DNA from: Xylanimonas protaetiae
GTDB lineage: Bacteria > Actinomycetota > Actinomycetes > Actinomycetales > Cellulomonadaceae
Length of the DNA: 64,000 nt
Direction of reading: 5' to 3'
Assembly (NCBI RefSeq): GCF_004135385.1
Contig: NZ_CP035493.1
Coordinates: 1,922,001-1,986,000, forward strand
Shown piece after piece: positions 1 to 9,744 of the stretch. Both the position numbers and the translations under genes were made by a program. The stretch's first letter is position 1, and every line of letters starts with the position of its first letter. The notes under the pieces were generated by a model. The model saw only the letters and a program-made list of their open reading frames with translations. It did not search any database and was not told where the DNA came from.

Positions 1-9
1 GGGCGGCCG

Positions 10-1187
<1,178 letters not shown>

Positions 1188-1191
<4 letters not shown>

Positions 1192-3287
1192 TTGCTGGCC
1201 CCCTGAGCCTGGATCGCCGTGATGGCGACCGTGTTGATGATGTCCTGGACGAGCGCGCCGCGGGACAGGTCGTTGACGGGCTTGTTGAGGCCCTGCAGCA
1301 CCGGGCCGACGGCCACGGCGCCGGCCGAGCGCTGCACGGCCTTGTAGGTGTTGTTGCCGGTGTTGAGGTCCGGGAACACGAAGACGGTCGCGCGGCCGGC
1401 CACGGCGGAGCCGGGCAGCTTGGACGCGGCCACGGCGGCGTCGACGGCGGCGTCGTACTGGATCGGGCCCTCGACCGACAGGTCGGGGCGGCGCTCCTTG
1501 ACGACGGCGGTCGCGGCGCGCACCTTGTCGACGTCGGCGCCCGAGCCGGACTCGCCCGTCGAGTACGACAGCATCGCGATGCGCGGCTCGACGCCGAACT
1601 GCGCGGCGGTGGCCGCGGACGCGATGGCGACGTCGGCAAGCTGCTCCGTCGTCGGGTCGGGGATGACGGCGCAGTCGCCGTACACGAGCACGCGGTCCTC
1701 GAGGCACATGAGGAAGACGCCGGACACCGACGAGATGCCGGGGGCGGTCTTGATGATCTCGAACGACGGGCGGATGGTGTGCGCCGTCGTGTGCGCGGCA
1801 CCCGAGACCATGCCGTGGGCGTCGCCCAGGTGGACCATCATCGTGCCGAAGTAGGAGACGTCGGTGACGATCTCGCGGGCGCGCTCGACCGTCATGCCCT
1901 TGTGGGCGCGCAGGCGCGTGTACTCGGCGGCGTAGCGCTCGACGTGCTCCGGGTCGGTGGGGGAGAGCACCGTGGCGGACGAGATGTCGAGGCCCAGCTC
2001 GGTGGCGCGGGCACGCACGGCGGTCTCGTCGCCCAGGATGGTCAGGTCCGCGATGCCGCGGGCCAGCACCGACGAGGCGGCGCGCAGGATGCGGTCGTCG
2101 TCGCCCTCGGGCAGGACGACGCGGCGGCGGTCCGAGCGGGCGCGCTCGATGAGCTCGTACTCGAACATGAGCGGCGTGACGACCGACGGGCGCGGCACCG
2201 CGAGGCGGGCGAGCAGGTCCTCGCCGTCGACGGCCGACTCGAACAGGCCGCGGGCGACGTCGACCTTGCGCGTGGCGCTCGCGGTCACGCGGCCCGTCGT
2301 GGCGCCCGCGCTGCGGGCGGCGGGGAAGGTGTCCTGCTCGGTGACGATGAGCGGCACGTGCGGCTCGAGCGCCTTGACGAGCTCGCCGATGGAGCTGCCG
2401 GGAACCATGCCGCCGGTGAGGATGATGCCGGCGAGCGACGGGAAGCTGGTCGCCGCCTGGGCGGACAGCAGCGAGAGGATGACGTCGGAGCGGTCGCCGG
2501 GGGTGATGACGACGGCGCCGTCGGACAGGTGGTCGAGGAGGTGCTCGACCGACATCGCGCCGACCAGCACGTCGAGGGCCTCGCGGGACAGCAGCTCGGG
2601 GTCGCCGAGCCACAGCTCGCCGCCGACGGCCTCCATGAGCTGCGCGACCGTCGGCGCCTGCAGGAACGGCTCCTCGGGGACCACCCACACGGGCAGGTCG
2701 GGGTCGGCGGTGAGCGCGGCGACGTCGGCGGGCGTGCGGCCGTCGTAACGGTTGATCATGACGCCCATGGGCTGGGCGTGGTTGGCGCGCAGCTCGCCGA
2801 GGCTGATCTGCGTCAGGGCCTTGGTGTCCTCGTCGGAGCGGCCGCGGCCGGAGACCACGAGCAGCACCGGGGCGCCCAGGTTGGCGGCGATCTTCGCGTT
2901 GAACGCGAGCTCGGTCGGGCCCGACACGTCGGTGTAGTCGGTGCCGAGCACCACCACGGAGTCGCAGCGCGCGGAGATCTCGTGGAAGCGGGCCACGATG
3001 CGGCTCATCGCGGCGTCGAGGTCGGCGTGGATGTCGTCGTACGTGATGCCGACGGACTCCTCGTAGGTGAGGTCGACGCCGTCGTGCTCGAGCAGCATCT
3101 CCAGCACGTGGTCGCGCTCGGTGGCCGGGCCGTCGTTGCCCGCCGCCGCCGAGACGCGGGAGACCGGGCGGAAGACCCCGACGCGCTGGCCCTGGCGGAC
3201 GAGCAGGTCGATGACGCCGAGAGCGATCGTGGACTTTCCGGAGTCTCCCTCGGGGGAGGCGATGACGATGGTGCGCGTGGCCGTCAT
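1188..3287 (-). CDS. pta: Phosphate acetyltransferase, long form with N-terminal P-loop domain
   Basis: Interconverts acetyl-CoA plus phosphate with acetyl phosphate plus CoA. The 699-residue protein is the long Pta class: an N-terminal BioD/CobQ-like P-loop region (IVIASPEGDSGKST near residue 5), a central DRTGG-type domain, and a C-terminal catalytic PTA_PTB domain from about residue 365. Catalytic-domain motifs include LPEGDDDRIL, GAAHTTAHTIRPSF and FPDLNTGNNTYKAVQRSA. The ATG at 3287 is chosen over an upstream in-frame ATG because AAGGAG lies 11 bases before it and because family members begin with this P-loop strand. It sits downstream of phosphoketolase, beyond a hairpin terminator, and overlaps ackA. 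The N-terminal domain is a regulatory/oligomerisation region in other long Pta proteins. Confidence 0.96.
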
Positions 3288-3370
3288 GGGTGCTGCTGCT
3301 CCTTGGTGGTAACCCTGCGGGATCAACCCTGGTCAGATGGCCCGCCGGGCTGTGGACCCGCGGGGCGAGA

Positions 3371-3401
3371 AGCCCGGCCGGGGGATCTCCCCGGCCGGGC
3401 T
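3371..3401 (-). terminator. Hairpin terminator after phosphoketolase
   Basis: A perfect 13-bp stem (AGCCCGGCCGGGG / CCCCGGCCGGGCT) with a 5-base loop begins nine bases past the phosphoketolase stop. No clear U-tract follows, which is common in high-GC actinobacteria. It separates xfp from pta-ackA, so read-through may be reduced and pta may have its own promoter in the 84 bases that follow. Confidence 0.75.
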
Positions 3402-3409
3402 CTCAGGCC

Positions 3410-5896
3410 TTACTCGTTGTCGCCACCCGTGAAGATGGTGGCGGCGACCTCCGTGGCCTGCGCGGCGTCACGCGCACCCGGCCACACCCAGTCGCGCACC
3501 TCGGGGATGTCGTCCCCGTGCTCGCGGGTGTAGGCGCGGGCGCGGATGCGGGCGTCCTGCATCCGCTGGCGCAGGCCGGCGTAGCGGGACGCCATGCCGG
3601 GGACCCGGTCGATGACGTCGATCACCAGGTGGTACCGGTCCATGTCGTTCAGCATGACCATGTCGAACGGCGTGGTGGTGGTGCCCTCCTCCTTGTACCC
3701 GCGCACGTGGATGTTGTCGTGCCCGTTGCGGCGGTACGTGAGGCGGTGGATGAGCCACGGGTAGCCGTGGTACGCGAAGATGATCGGCTTGTCGTCCGTG
3801 AAGAGGCCGTCGAACTCCTTGTCGGAGAGCCCGTGCGGGTGCTCCTTGGGGTCCTGCAGCTTCATCAGGTCGACGACGTTGATCATACGGACCTTCAGGT
3901 CCGGGGCTTCCTGACGCAGGATGTCGGCCGCGGCCAGCACCTCGATCGTCGGGACGTCACCGGCGGCGGCGAGCACGACGTCCGGCTCCTCGCCGTCCTT
4001 CTCCGTGCCGGCCCACTCCCAGATGCCGAGGCCGCGGGTGCAGTGCTCGACGGCCTCGTCCATGGTCAGCCACTGCGGCGAGGGCTGCTTGCCGGAGACG
4101 ACGACGTTGACGAGCTGGCGCGAGCGCAGGCAGTGGTCGTACGTGCTCAGCAGCGTGTTGGCGTCGGCCGGCAGGTAGACGCGGACGACCTCGGCCTTCT
4201 TGTTGACCACGTGGTCGATGAAGCCGGGGTCCTGGTGGCTGAAGCCGTTGTGGTCCTGGCGCCACACGTGGCTCGAGAGCAGGTAGTTGAGCGACGCGAT
4301 GGGGCGGCGCCACGGGATCTCGTTGGTGACCTTGAGCCACTTGGCGTGCTGGTTGAACATCGAGTTGACGATGTGGATGAACGCCTCGTAGGAGCTCATC
4401 ATGCCGTGGCGGCCGGTGAGCAGGTAGCCCTCCAGCCAGCCCTGCACCTGGTGCTCCGAGAGCATCTCGACGACGCGGCCGAAGCGCGACATGTGCTCGT
4501 CGACGTCGGCGCCGTAGAAGTCGGCGTTCCACTGCTTGTCGGTGACGTCGTAGACGGCCTGGAGGCGGTTCGACGCGGTCTCGTCCGGGCCGAAGATCCG
4601 GAAGTTGTCCGGGTTGCGGCGGATGATCTCCGTGAAGAACTTGCCCAGCTCGCGCGGGGCCTCCGAGATGGCGCCGCCTGGCGTCGGCACGTCGACGGCG
4701 AAGTCGCGGAAGTCCGGCAGGCGCAGGTCCCGCAGGAGCAGGCCGCCGTTGGCGTGCGGGTTGTCGCTCATGCGCAGGGTGCCCGACGGCGTCAGGGCCG
4801 CGGTGATCTCGGGGAGCACGGCGCCCTCGGCGTCGAACAGCTCCTCGGGGCCGTAGGACTGCAGCCACGACTCGAGGTCGTGCAGGTGCTCCTCGGTGTC
4901 GCGGGCGCTGGCCAGGGGGACCTGGTGGGCGCGCCACGAGCCGGTGGTCTTCTTGCCGTCGATCGTCGCCGGGCCGGTCCAGCCCTTGGGGGTGCGGAAC
5001 ACGATCATGGGCCACTGCGGGCGGGACTCGTCGCCGGTGGCCGCGCGGGCCTTGATCTCGGCGATCTCGTCGAGCACCTCGTCGAGCACCTTGGCGAAGC
5101 GGCGGTGGATCGAGACGGCGTCCTCGGTGGACTCGTCCTCGACCTCGAAGAAGTGCGGCTTGTGGCCGTAGCCCTCCATGAGGGCCTTGAGCTCGGCCTC
5201 GGGGATGCGGGCCAGCACGGTCGGGTTGGCGATCTTGTACCCGTTGAGGTGCAGGATCGGCAGGACGACGCCGTCCTTGGCCGGGTTGACGAACTTGTTC
5301 GAGTGCCACGACGTCGCGAGCGGGCCGGTCTCGGCCTCGCCGTCGCCGACGATGGAGGCGACCAGGAGGTCGGGGTTGTCGAACGCCGCGCCGTACGCGT
5401 GGGACAGCGCGTAGCCGAGCTCGCCACCCTCGTGGATCGAGCCGGGGGTCTCGGGCGCCACGTGCGACGGGATGCCGCCGGGGAACGAGAACTGCTTGAA
5501 CAGGCGGCGGACGCCCTCGTCGTCCTTGGTGATGTCCGAGTAGACCTCGGAGTAGGTGCCGTCCAGGTAGGAGGCGGCCACCAGGCCGGGGCCGCCGTGG
5601 CCGGGGCCGGTGATGTAGATCGTCGACTGCTCGCGCTCCTTGATCGCGCGGTTGAGGTGCGCGTAGAGGAACGTCAGGCCGGGCGTGGTGCCCCAGTGGC
5701 CGAGCAGGCGCGGCTTCACGTGGTCGCGGTGCAGCGGCTCGCGCAGGAGGGGGTTGTCCAGCAGGTAGATCTGGCCGACCGACAGGTAGTTGGCCGCGCG
5801 CCACCACTTGTCGATCAGCTGGAGGGTCTCCGTGGAGAGGTCCGCCACTCCGGTGGCTCGCCACCCGCCCGCAGCTGCGGGGGTCGTCGACGTCAT
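3410..5896 (-). CDS. xfp: Xylulose-5-phosphate/fructose-6-phosphate phosphoketolase
   Basis: ThDP-dependent enzyme that cleaves xylulose 5-phosphate (and usually fructose 6-phosphate) with phosphate to acetyl phosphate plus glyceraldehyde 3-phosphate (or erythrose 4-phosphate). The 828 residues match the family length. Visible motifs are GPGHGGPG near residue 95, the ThDP site [19 protein letters not shown] near residue 185, and the C-terminal transketolase-like part with [14 protein letters not shown]. The ATG at 5896 has GGGAG nine bases upstream; an in-frame ATG further upstream lacks a ribosome site and family support. With pta and ackA on the same strand it forms an ATP-yielding pentose-to-acetate route. 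Its upstream region carries a palindrome and two hairpins, so regulation by carbon source is plausible. Confidence 0.96.
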   Translation of the reverse strand: MTSTTPAAAGGWRATGVADLSTETLQLIDKWWRAANYLSVGQIYLLDNPLLREPLHRDHVKPRLLGHWGTTPGLTFLYAHLNRAIKEREQSTIYITGPGHGGPGLVAASYLDGTYSEVYSDITKDDEGVRRLFKQFSFPGGIPSHVAPETPGSIHEGGELGYALSHAYGAAFDNPDLLVASIVGDGEAETGPLATSWHSNKFVNPAKDGVVLPILHLNGYKIANPTVLARIPEAELKALMEGYGHKPHFFEVEDESTEDAVSIHRRFAKVLDEVLDEIAEIKARAATGDESRPQWPMIVFRTPKGWTGPATIDGKKTTGSWRAHQVPLASARDTEEHLHDLESWLQSYGPEELFDAEGAVLPEITAALTPSGTLRMSDNPHANGGLLLRDLRLPDFRDFAVDVPTPGGAISEAPRELGKFFTEIIRRNPDNFRIFGPDETASNRLQAVYDVTDKQWNADFYGADVDEHMSRFGRVVEMLSEHQVQGWLEGYLLTGRHGMMSSYEAFIHIVNSMFNQHAKWLKVTNEIPWRRPIASLNYLLSSHVWRQDHNGFSHQDPGFIDHVVNKKAEVVRVYLPADANTLLSTYDHCLRSRQLVNVVVSGKQPSPQWLTMDEAVEHCTRGLGIWEWAGTEKDGEEPDVVLAAAGDVPTIEVLAAADILRQEAPDLKVRMINVVDLMKLQDPKEHPHGLSDKEFDGLFTDDKPIIFAYHGYPWLIHRLTYRRNGHDNIHVRGYKEEGTTTTPFDMVMLNDMDRYHLVIDVIDRVPGMASRYAGLRQRMQDARIRARAYTREHGDDIPEVRDWVWPGARDAAQATEVAATIFTGGDNE

Positions 5897-6207
5897 ATCA
5901 CTTGCTCCCGTTCTCGAGGGCTCGCATGTGTACCCGACGCTCATTCCACCGCAGAACCGTGCGGTGTGCAGGAGAGGAGGGGCGTCTTGGCGCCCTCCTG
6001 TCGGTGACGCGTCCTGGGACGGCGCACACATGTGGACTGACCACATCTAAGCACCGTACACCTGGTGCGACACAGCCCTGGCGCTGCGCCGGGCGACGGC
6101 GGTCACGCCGGCCTGGGGCGGGGTCCCGCGCGGGGGTGGGAGTGAGTCGCCGCACATCGGCTGCCCGGCGTGCCGGGGGTGCCCGCCCGCGCCGATAGCG
6201 TGGGCCC
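5897..6207. promoter_or_regulatory. Divergent control region between xfp and the SURF1-like gene
   Basis: This 311-base stretch has no gene. It contains ATGTGG-N5-CCACAT at 6030-6046, a candidate dimer-binding operator of the TGTGN..CACA style. Two hairpins fall in the probable xfp leader: CACCGCA/TGCGGTG at 5947-5966, and a larger bulged stem near 5975-6002 (AGGAGGGGCG against CGCCCTCCT). On the plus strand TAGCGT lies six bases before the GTG of the SURF1-like gene and looks like the -10 of a leaderless promoter. The regulator is not identified. Confidence 0.5.
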
Positions 6208-7116
6208 GTGCCCTCGCGTCCGTCCGCTCGCCCGTCCCCGTGGCGGGCGCTGGTGCGCCCCCGGATGCTCGTCGCGCTGCTGGTCGCGCTCGCCGTCGCG
6301 GCGGGGTGCGTGCAGCTCGGGATCTGGCAGTGGCACCGGGCCACGGAGCGTGCCGCCGCGGCGGCACGCGTCGCGGAGGCCGACGCCGCGTCGTCGGGCC
6401 CGGTGGGCCTCGGCACGCTCGTGGCGCCGCAGGCGCCCATGCCGGGCGACGACGTCGGCCGGGCCGTGTGGGTCACCGGTACGTTCGACGACGACGCCCA
6501 GCTGCTCGTCGCCGGGCGGGCGCTCGACGGCGCGGTCGGCTACCTCGTCCTGACGCCGCTGCGCGTCACCGACGACGGCACGGGCGGCGCGTCCTGGGCG
6601 GGCCTGTCGGGCGCCCCGGTGCTGCCCGTCGTGCGCGGCTGGGTGGCCTCGCCGGACGACGCGCCCGGGCTGGCCGCCCCGCACGGCGAGGTGCGCGTGA
6701 CCGGGTGGGTCCAGGCGGGCGAGTCGGTGTCCGGGGAGGTCGCGCCCGCGAACCCCGGCGGGCCGCCCCTCACGCACGACATCGCGACGTCGGCGCTCGT
6801 CAACGACTGGGGCGGGCCCATCTGGGACGGCTACCTGGTGCTCACGGCGTCGGACCCCGCGCAGGTGGACGCGGCGTCGGGCGGGCCGGCGCTCGTCCCG
6901 CGACCCCAGGTGGAGGGCGGCTCGGGCCTCAACCTCCAGAGCCTCTTCTACGCGCTCGAGTGGACCATCTTCGCGGTGTTCGCGCTCGCGTTCTACGTCC
7001 GGCTCGCGCGCGACGAGGTCCGGTCGGAGCGTGCGGTGCTCGCGGCGGGCGCTGCGGGCGGGCCGCGTCCCCGGCGCCGTGGGGACGACCCCGGCATCGC
7101 GGGGCTGCCGGGCTGA
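6208..7116 (+). CDS. SURF1 family protein
   Basis: Membrane protein of the SURF1 family, associated in other organisms with assembly of heme-copper terminal oxidase. The 302-residue chain has the family layout: a first membrane helix after a basic N-terminus (about residues 20-36, followed by LGIWQWHRATER, the usual LGxWQxxR signature), a large extracytoplasmic middle domain, and a second helix near residues 248-268 (ALEWTIFAVFALAFYVRL) in place of the QWFAFA-type ending. The tail is basic and rich in Gly and Arg. The GTG start follows TAGCGT by six bases, suggesting a leaderless transcript. No oxidase genes lie in this window, so the partner is inferred from the family. Confidence 0.85.
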   Translation: MPSRPSARPSPWRALVRPRMLVALLVALAVAAGCVQLGIWQWHRATERAAAAARVAEADAASSGPVGLGTLVAPQAPMPGDDVGRAVWVTGTFDDDAQLLVAGRALDGAVGYLVLTPLRVTDDGTGGASWAGLSGAPVLPVVRGWVASPDDAPGLAAPHGEVRVTGWVQAGESVSGEVAPANPGGPPLTHDIATSALVNDWGGPIWDGYLVLTASDPAQVDAASGGPALVPRPQVEGGSGLNLQSLFYALEWTIFAVFALAFYVRLARDEVRSERAVLAAGAAGGPRPRRRGDDPGIAGLPG

Positions 7117-7183
7117 GGTCGGCTGCGCGCCGCCTGCGCGACGTCGCCGGCCGGCCGGCATCGGCTCCGCGCCGTCCGTCGGG

Positions 7184-8359
7184 CTACGCTCCGCGGCGCT
7201 CCGTCGTGAGCGCCGTCGTCACGCGGTCCAGGATCTCCCGCAGGACGGGGCGCGGCGTCGCGAGCGTGAGGCGGACGAAGCCGTCGCCCGCCGCGCCGCA
7301 GTGCCGGCCGTCCGCGAGCGCGACGCCCGCGTGCTCGCGGAGCCAGGCCGTCGGGCGGTCCAGGGCGTAGCGCCGCAGGTCGAGCCACGCGAGGTAGGTG
7401 CCCTCGGGCGGCGTGTGCCCCACCTCGGGGAGGTGCGCGGCCAGGTGGTCCGCCACGAGGCGCCGGCTGCCGTCCAGGTAGGCGAGGACGTCGGCCAGCC
7501 AATCCTCGCCGGCGTCGTACGCCGCCGCATGGGCCAGGACGCCGGGCGTCGCCGCCAGGTGCTCCGTCCACGTGCAGCGGCGCTGCCAGGTCTCGGCCGC
7601 GTCGTCGTCGGTGAGGACGAGCTGGGCGGCCTTGAGCCCGGGCACGTTCCAGGCCTTCGACGCCGACGTCGCCGTCACGGTGTGGGCGGCCGTCGTCGGG
7701 GAGACCGACGCGTACGGGACGTGGGCGTGGCCCGCGTAGACGAGGGGCGCGTGGATCTCGTCCGCGAAGACCCGCCCGCCGTGCCGCGCGACGACGGCCG
7801 AGAGCGCCTCGAGCTCCGCACGCTCGAAGACGCGGCCCGTCGGGTTGTGCGGGTTGACCAGCACGAGCAGCCCGGCGCCCCGGGCGAACGCGGCGTCGAC
7901 GGCGTCCAGGTCGTGCACGGACCGGCCGCCGTCCCGCGCGAACGGGACGGGGATCACCTCGCGGCCCAGGTCGTGCAGGAACGGGGCGAAGGGCATGTAC
8001 GCGGGCGTCGGGAGGACGACGGGCGAGCCCTCGGGGGTCAGGTGCCGCACGGTGGCCTCGAACGCGGCGAGCACGTCGGGCACCGGGCGGACGCGCTCGG
8101 GGTCCACCGACCAGCCGAAGCGGCGCTTCGCGAACCCCGTGTACGCCTCCTGCATGCGCGCGACCGGCGGGCCGGACAGGTAGCCGAGCTGGCCCGTGTC
8201 GACGGCGTCGTGCAGCGCGCGGCGCACCGCGGGCGCCGTGCCGAAGTCCATCTCCGCGACGAACGCGCCGATCGCGTCGGGGTACGTCGACCACTTCTCC
8301 GACGGCACCGCGCGCAGCTGGTCGAGGGTGATGGCGTCGAGCTCGGACTCGGTCGGCAT
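7184..8359 (-). CDS. MalY/PatB-type PLP-dependent aminotransferase (probable cystathionine beta-lyase)
   Basis: Fold-type I PLP enzyme of 391 residues. The MalY/PatB subfamily cleaves C-S bonds (cystathionine or cysteine to a thiol, pyruvate and ammonia). Motifs are WVAEMDF-like FVAEMDFGT near residue 38, the NPHNPTGRVF loop, ADEIHAPLVY, and the Schiff-base lysine in SASKAWNVPGLKAAQ. The start is placed at 8359, where TTGGAT six bases upstream could be a leaderless -10; an ATG at 8374 is the alternative. It is a single gene, divergent from the VOC gene at 8462. The substrate cannot be fixed from sequence: methionine biosynthesis or cysteine desulfhydration are both possible. Confidence 0.85.
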   Translation of the reverse strand: MPTESELDAITLDQLRAVPSEKWSTYPDAIGAFVAEMDFGTAPAVRRALHDAVDTGQLGYLSGPPVARMQEAYTGFAKRRFGWSVDPERVRPVPDVLAAFEATVRHLTPEGSPVVLPTPAYMPFAPFLHDLGREVIPVPFARDGGRSVHDLDAVDAAFARGAGLLVLVNPHNPTGRVFERAELEALSAVVARHGGRVFADEIHAPLVYAGHAHVPYASVSPTTAAHTVTATSASKAWNVPGLKAAQLVLTDDDAAETWQRRCTWTEHLAATPGVLAHAAAYDAGEDWLADVLAYLDGSRRLVADHLAAHLPEVGHTPPEGTYLAWLDLRRYALDRPTAWLREHAGVALADGRHCGAAGDGFVRLTLATPRPVLREILDRVTTALTTERRGA

Positions 8360-8461
8360 GGTCCCATCCAACACCCCGGGCCCGCGCAGGCGGCCGAAGA
8401 TTTACTCTTCAACAAGGACGCGCGACCGCGCGGCGGCCCGACCGAGCAAGGACAGACACCG

Positions 8462-9349
8462 ATGGACACCAGGATCGCCGCCGACACCGCCATGGGCGCG
8501 GTCACCCTCCGCGTCGCCGACCTCGACCGGATGATCGCCTACTACACGCAGGCCGTGCCGCTGCGGCTGCTCGCCCACGACGGCCCGCGCGCCGTGCTCG
8601 GCCGCGGCACCACCGCCGTGCTCGGCCGCGGCACCACCGCCGTCGTCGTGCTCGAGCACGCGCCCGGCCTGCGGCACGCGTCCCCCGGCGAGGCCGGCCT
8701 GTTCCACACCGCCATCCTGTTCGACACCCAGGCGGCGCTCGCGGCCGCCGTCGCCTCCGTCGCGACGCGCGCGCCCGGCACGTTCACGGGCAGCGCCGAC
8801 CACCTGGTCAGCCAGGCGTTCTACTTCACCGACCCCGAGGGCAACGGCGTCGAGCTGTACTGGGACCGCGACCGCAGCCTGTGGAGCTGGACGCACGGGC
8901 AGGTCGAGATGGCCACGCTCTTCCTCGACCTGAACGGCTACCTGCGCGAGCACCTCGACGAGGCAGGGGCCGCCGACCCGCACGCCGGCGCCGCGCGCGT
9001 GGGCCACGTCCACCTCAGCGTCGGCGACATCGCGTCGGCCCGCCGCTTCTACGTCGACCAGCTCGGCTTCGACGCGACGGCGTCGCTGGGCGGCTCCGCG
9101 CTGTTCGTGAGCGCCGGCGGGTACCACCACCACCTGGCGATGAACACGTGGAACAGCGCGGGCGCCGGCCGCCGCGCGCGCACGCTGGGCCTCGGCCAGC
9201 TGGACCTCGTGCTGCCCACCGGCGACGACGTCGGGGCGCTCGCGGACCGCATGCGGTTCTACGGCGCGGCCACGGCCGACGACGGGCAGACCCTCGCGTT
9301 CGAGGACCCGTGGGCGAACACCGTCCGCGTCGTGGCCGCCGGCGCGTAG
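8462..9349 (+). CDS. Two-module VOC family dioxygenase (CatE-like)
   Basis: Vicinal-oxygen-chelate protein of 295 residues with two glyoxalase-type modules (about residues 10-140 and 175-290), the layout of bacterial catechol-2,3-dioxygenase/CatE proteins. Metal-ligand candidates are visible: His in GLFHTAILFD, Glu in GNGVELYWDRD, His in VGHVHLSVGD and Glu in FEDPWANTVRV. AAGGACAG precedes the ATG. An 8-residue tandem duplication (VLGRGTTA twice) sits in the first module near residue 45. The gene is divergent from the PatB-like gene. The family covers aromatic ring cleavage and other metal-dependent reactions, so the substrate is not claimed. Confidence 0.82.
   Translation: MDTRIAADTAMGAVTLRVADLDRMIAYYTQAVPLRLLAHDGPRAVLGRGTTAVLGRGTTAVVVLEHAPGLRHASPGEAGLFHTAILFDTQAALAAAVASVATRAPGTFTGSADHLVSQAFYFTDPEGNGVELYWDRDRSLWSWTHGQVEMATLFLDLNGYLREHLDEAGAADPHAGAARVGHVHLSVGDIASARRFYVDQLGFDATASLGGSALFVSAGGYHHHLAMNTWNSAGAGRRARTLGLGQLDLVLPTGDDVGALADRMRFYGAATADDGQTLAFEDPWANTVRVVAAGA
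8591..8638 (+). repeat. 24-bp perfect tandem duplication inside the VOC gene
   Basis: Two adjacent identical 24-base units (8591-8614 and 8615-8638) add eight residues in frame to the first VOC module. Perfect identity suggests a recent slippage or unequal recombination event. An assembly error cannot be excluded. Confidence 0.95.
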
Positions 9350-9367
9350 CGGCCTGAGCGGGCAGTA

Positions 9368-9724
9368 TCAGGCCGACGCCCAGACCCCCAGCTCGTTGCC
9401 GCTCGGGTCGGTGAAGTGGAACCGGCGGCCCCCGGGGAAGGCGTACGGGCCGTCGACCACCTGGCCGCCCGCGGCGGTCACGGCCGCGACGGTCGCGTCG
9501 AGGTCCTCGGAGTAGAGCAGGACGAGCGGCCCCGCGCGGCCGGGCGCTCGCCCGGGGTTGAGGCCGCCGACCTCGCCGTCGCCGTCGGGCGCGACGATGC
9601 CCGCGTAGTCCGGCCCGTAGTCGGTGAACCGCCACCCGAACGCCGCCTCGTAGAAGGCCCGGGTGGCGGCCAGGTCGGTGACGCCGAGCTCGACGTAGTC
9701 GATCGCGTGGTGGGTGCTGGTCAT
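9368..9724 (-). CDS. Small single-module VOC/glyoxalase family protein
   Basis: A 118-residue protein with one glyoxalase-like fold: HAIDYVELGVTDLAATRAFYEAAFGWRF at the N-terminus and FHFTDPSGNELGVWA at the C-terminus, where Glu is the likely metal ligand or its remnant. Such single-module proteins act as dimers and include resistance proteins and lyases as well as many of unknown role. It converges on the larger VOC gene, ending 18 bases from it, and lies 20 bases downstream of the ABC exporter pair on the same strand, so it may be co-transcribed with them. Function is unknown beyond the fold. Confidence 0.8.
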   Translation of the reverse strand: MTSTHHAIDYVELGVTDLAATRAFYEAAFGWRFTDYGPDYAGIVAPDGDGEVGGLNPGRAPGRAGPLVLLYSEDLDATVAAVTAAGGQVVDGPYAFPGGRRFHFTDPSGNELGVWASA

Positions 9725-9744
9725 GGGCCGAGCATGCCGCCGGG

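Noticed and set aside
3290-6007. Very long open frames opposite xfp, pta, sulfite reductase and other genes
   Set aside because: They are antisense to well-identified genes, are dominated by Arg/Val/Gly/Asp/His, and have no domain signal. They arise from high GC and third-position bias.
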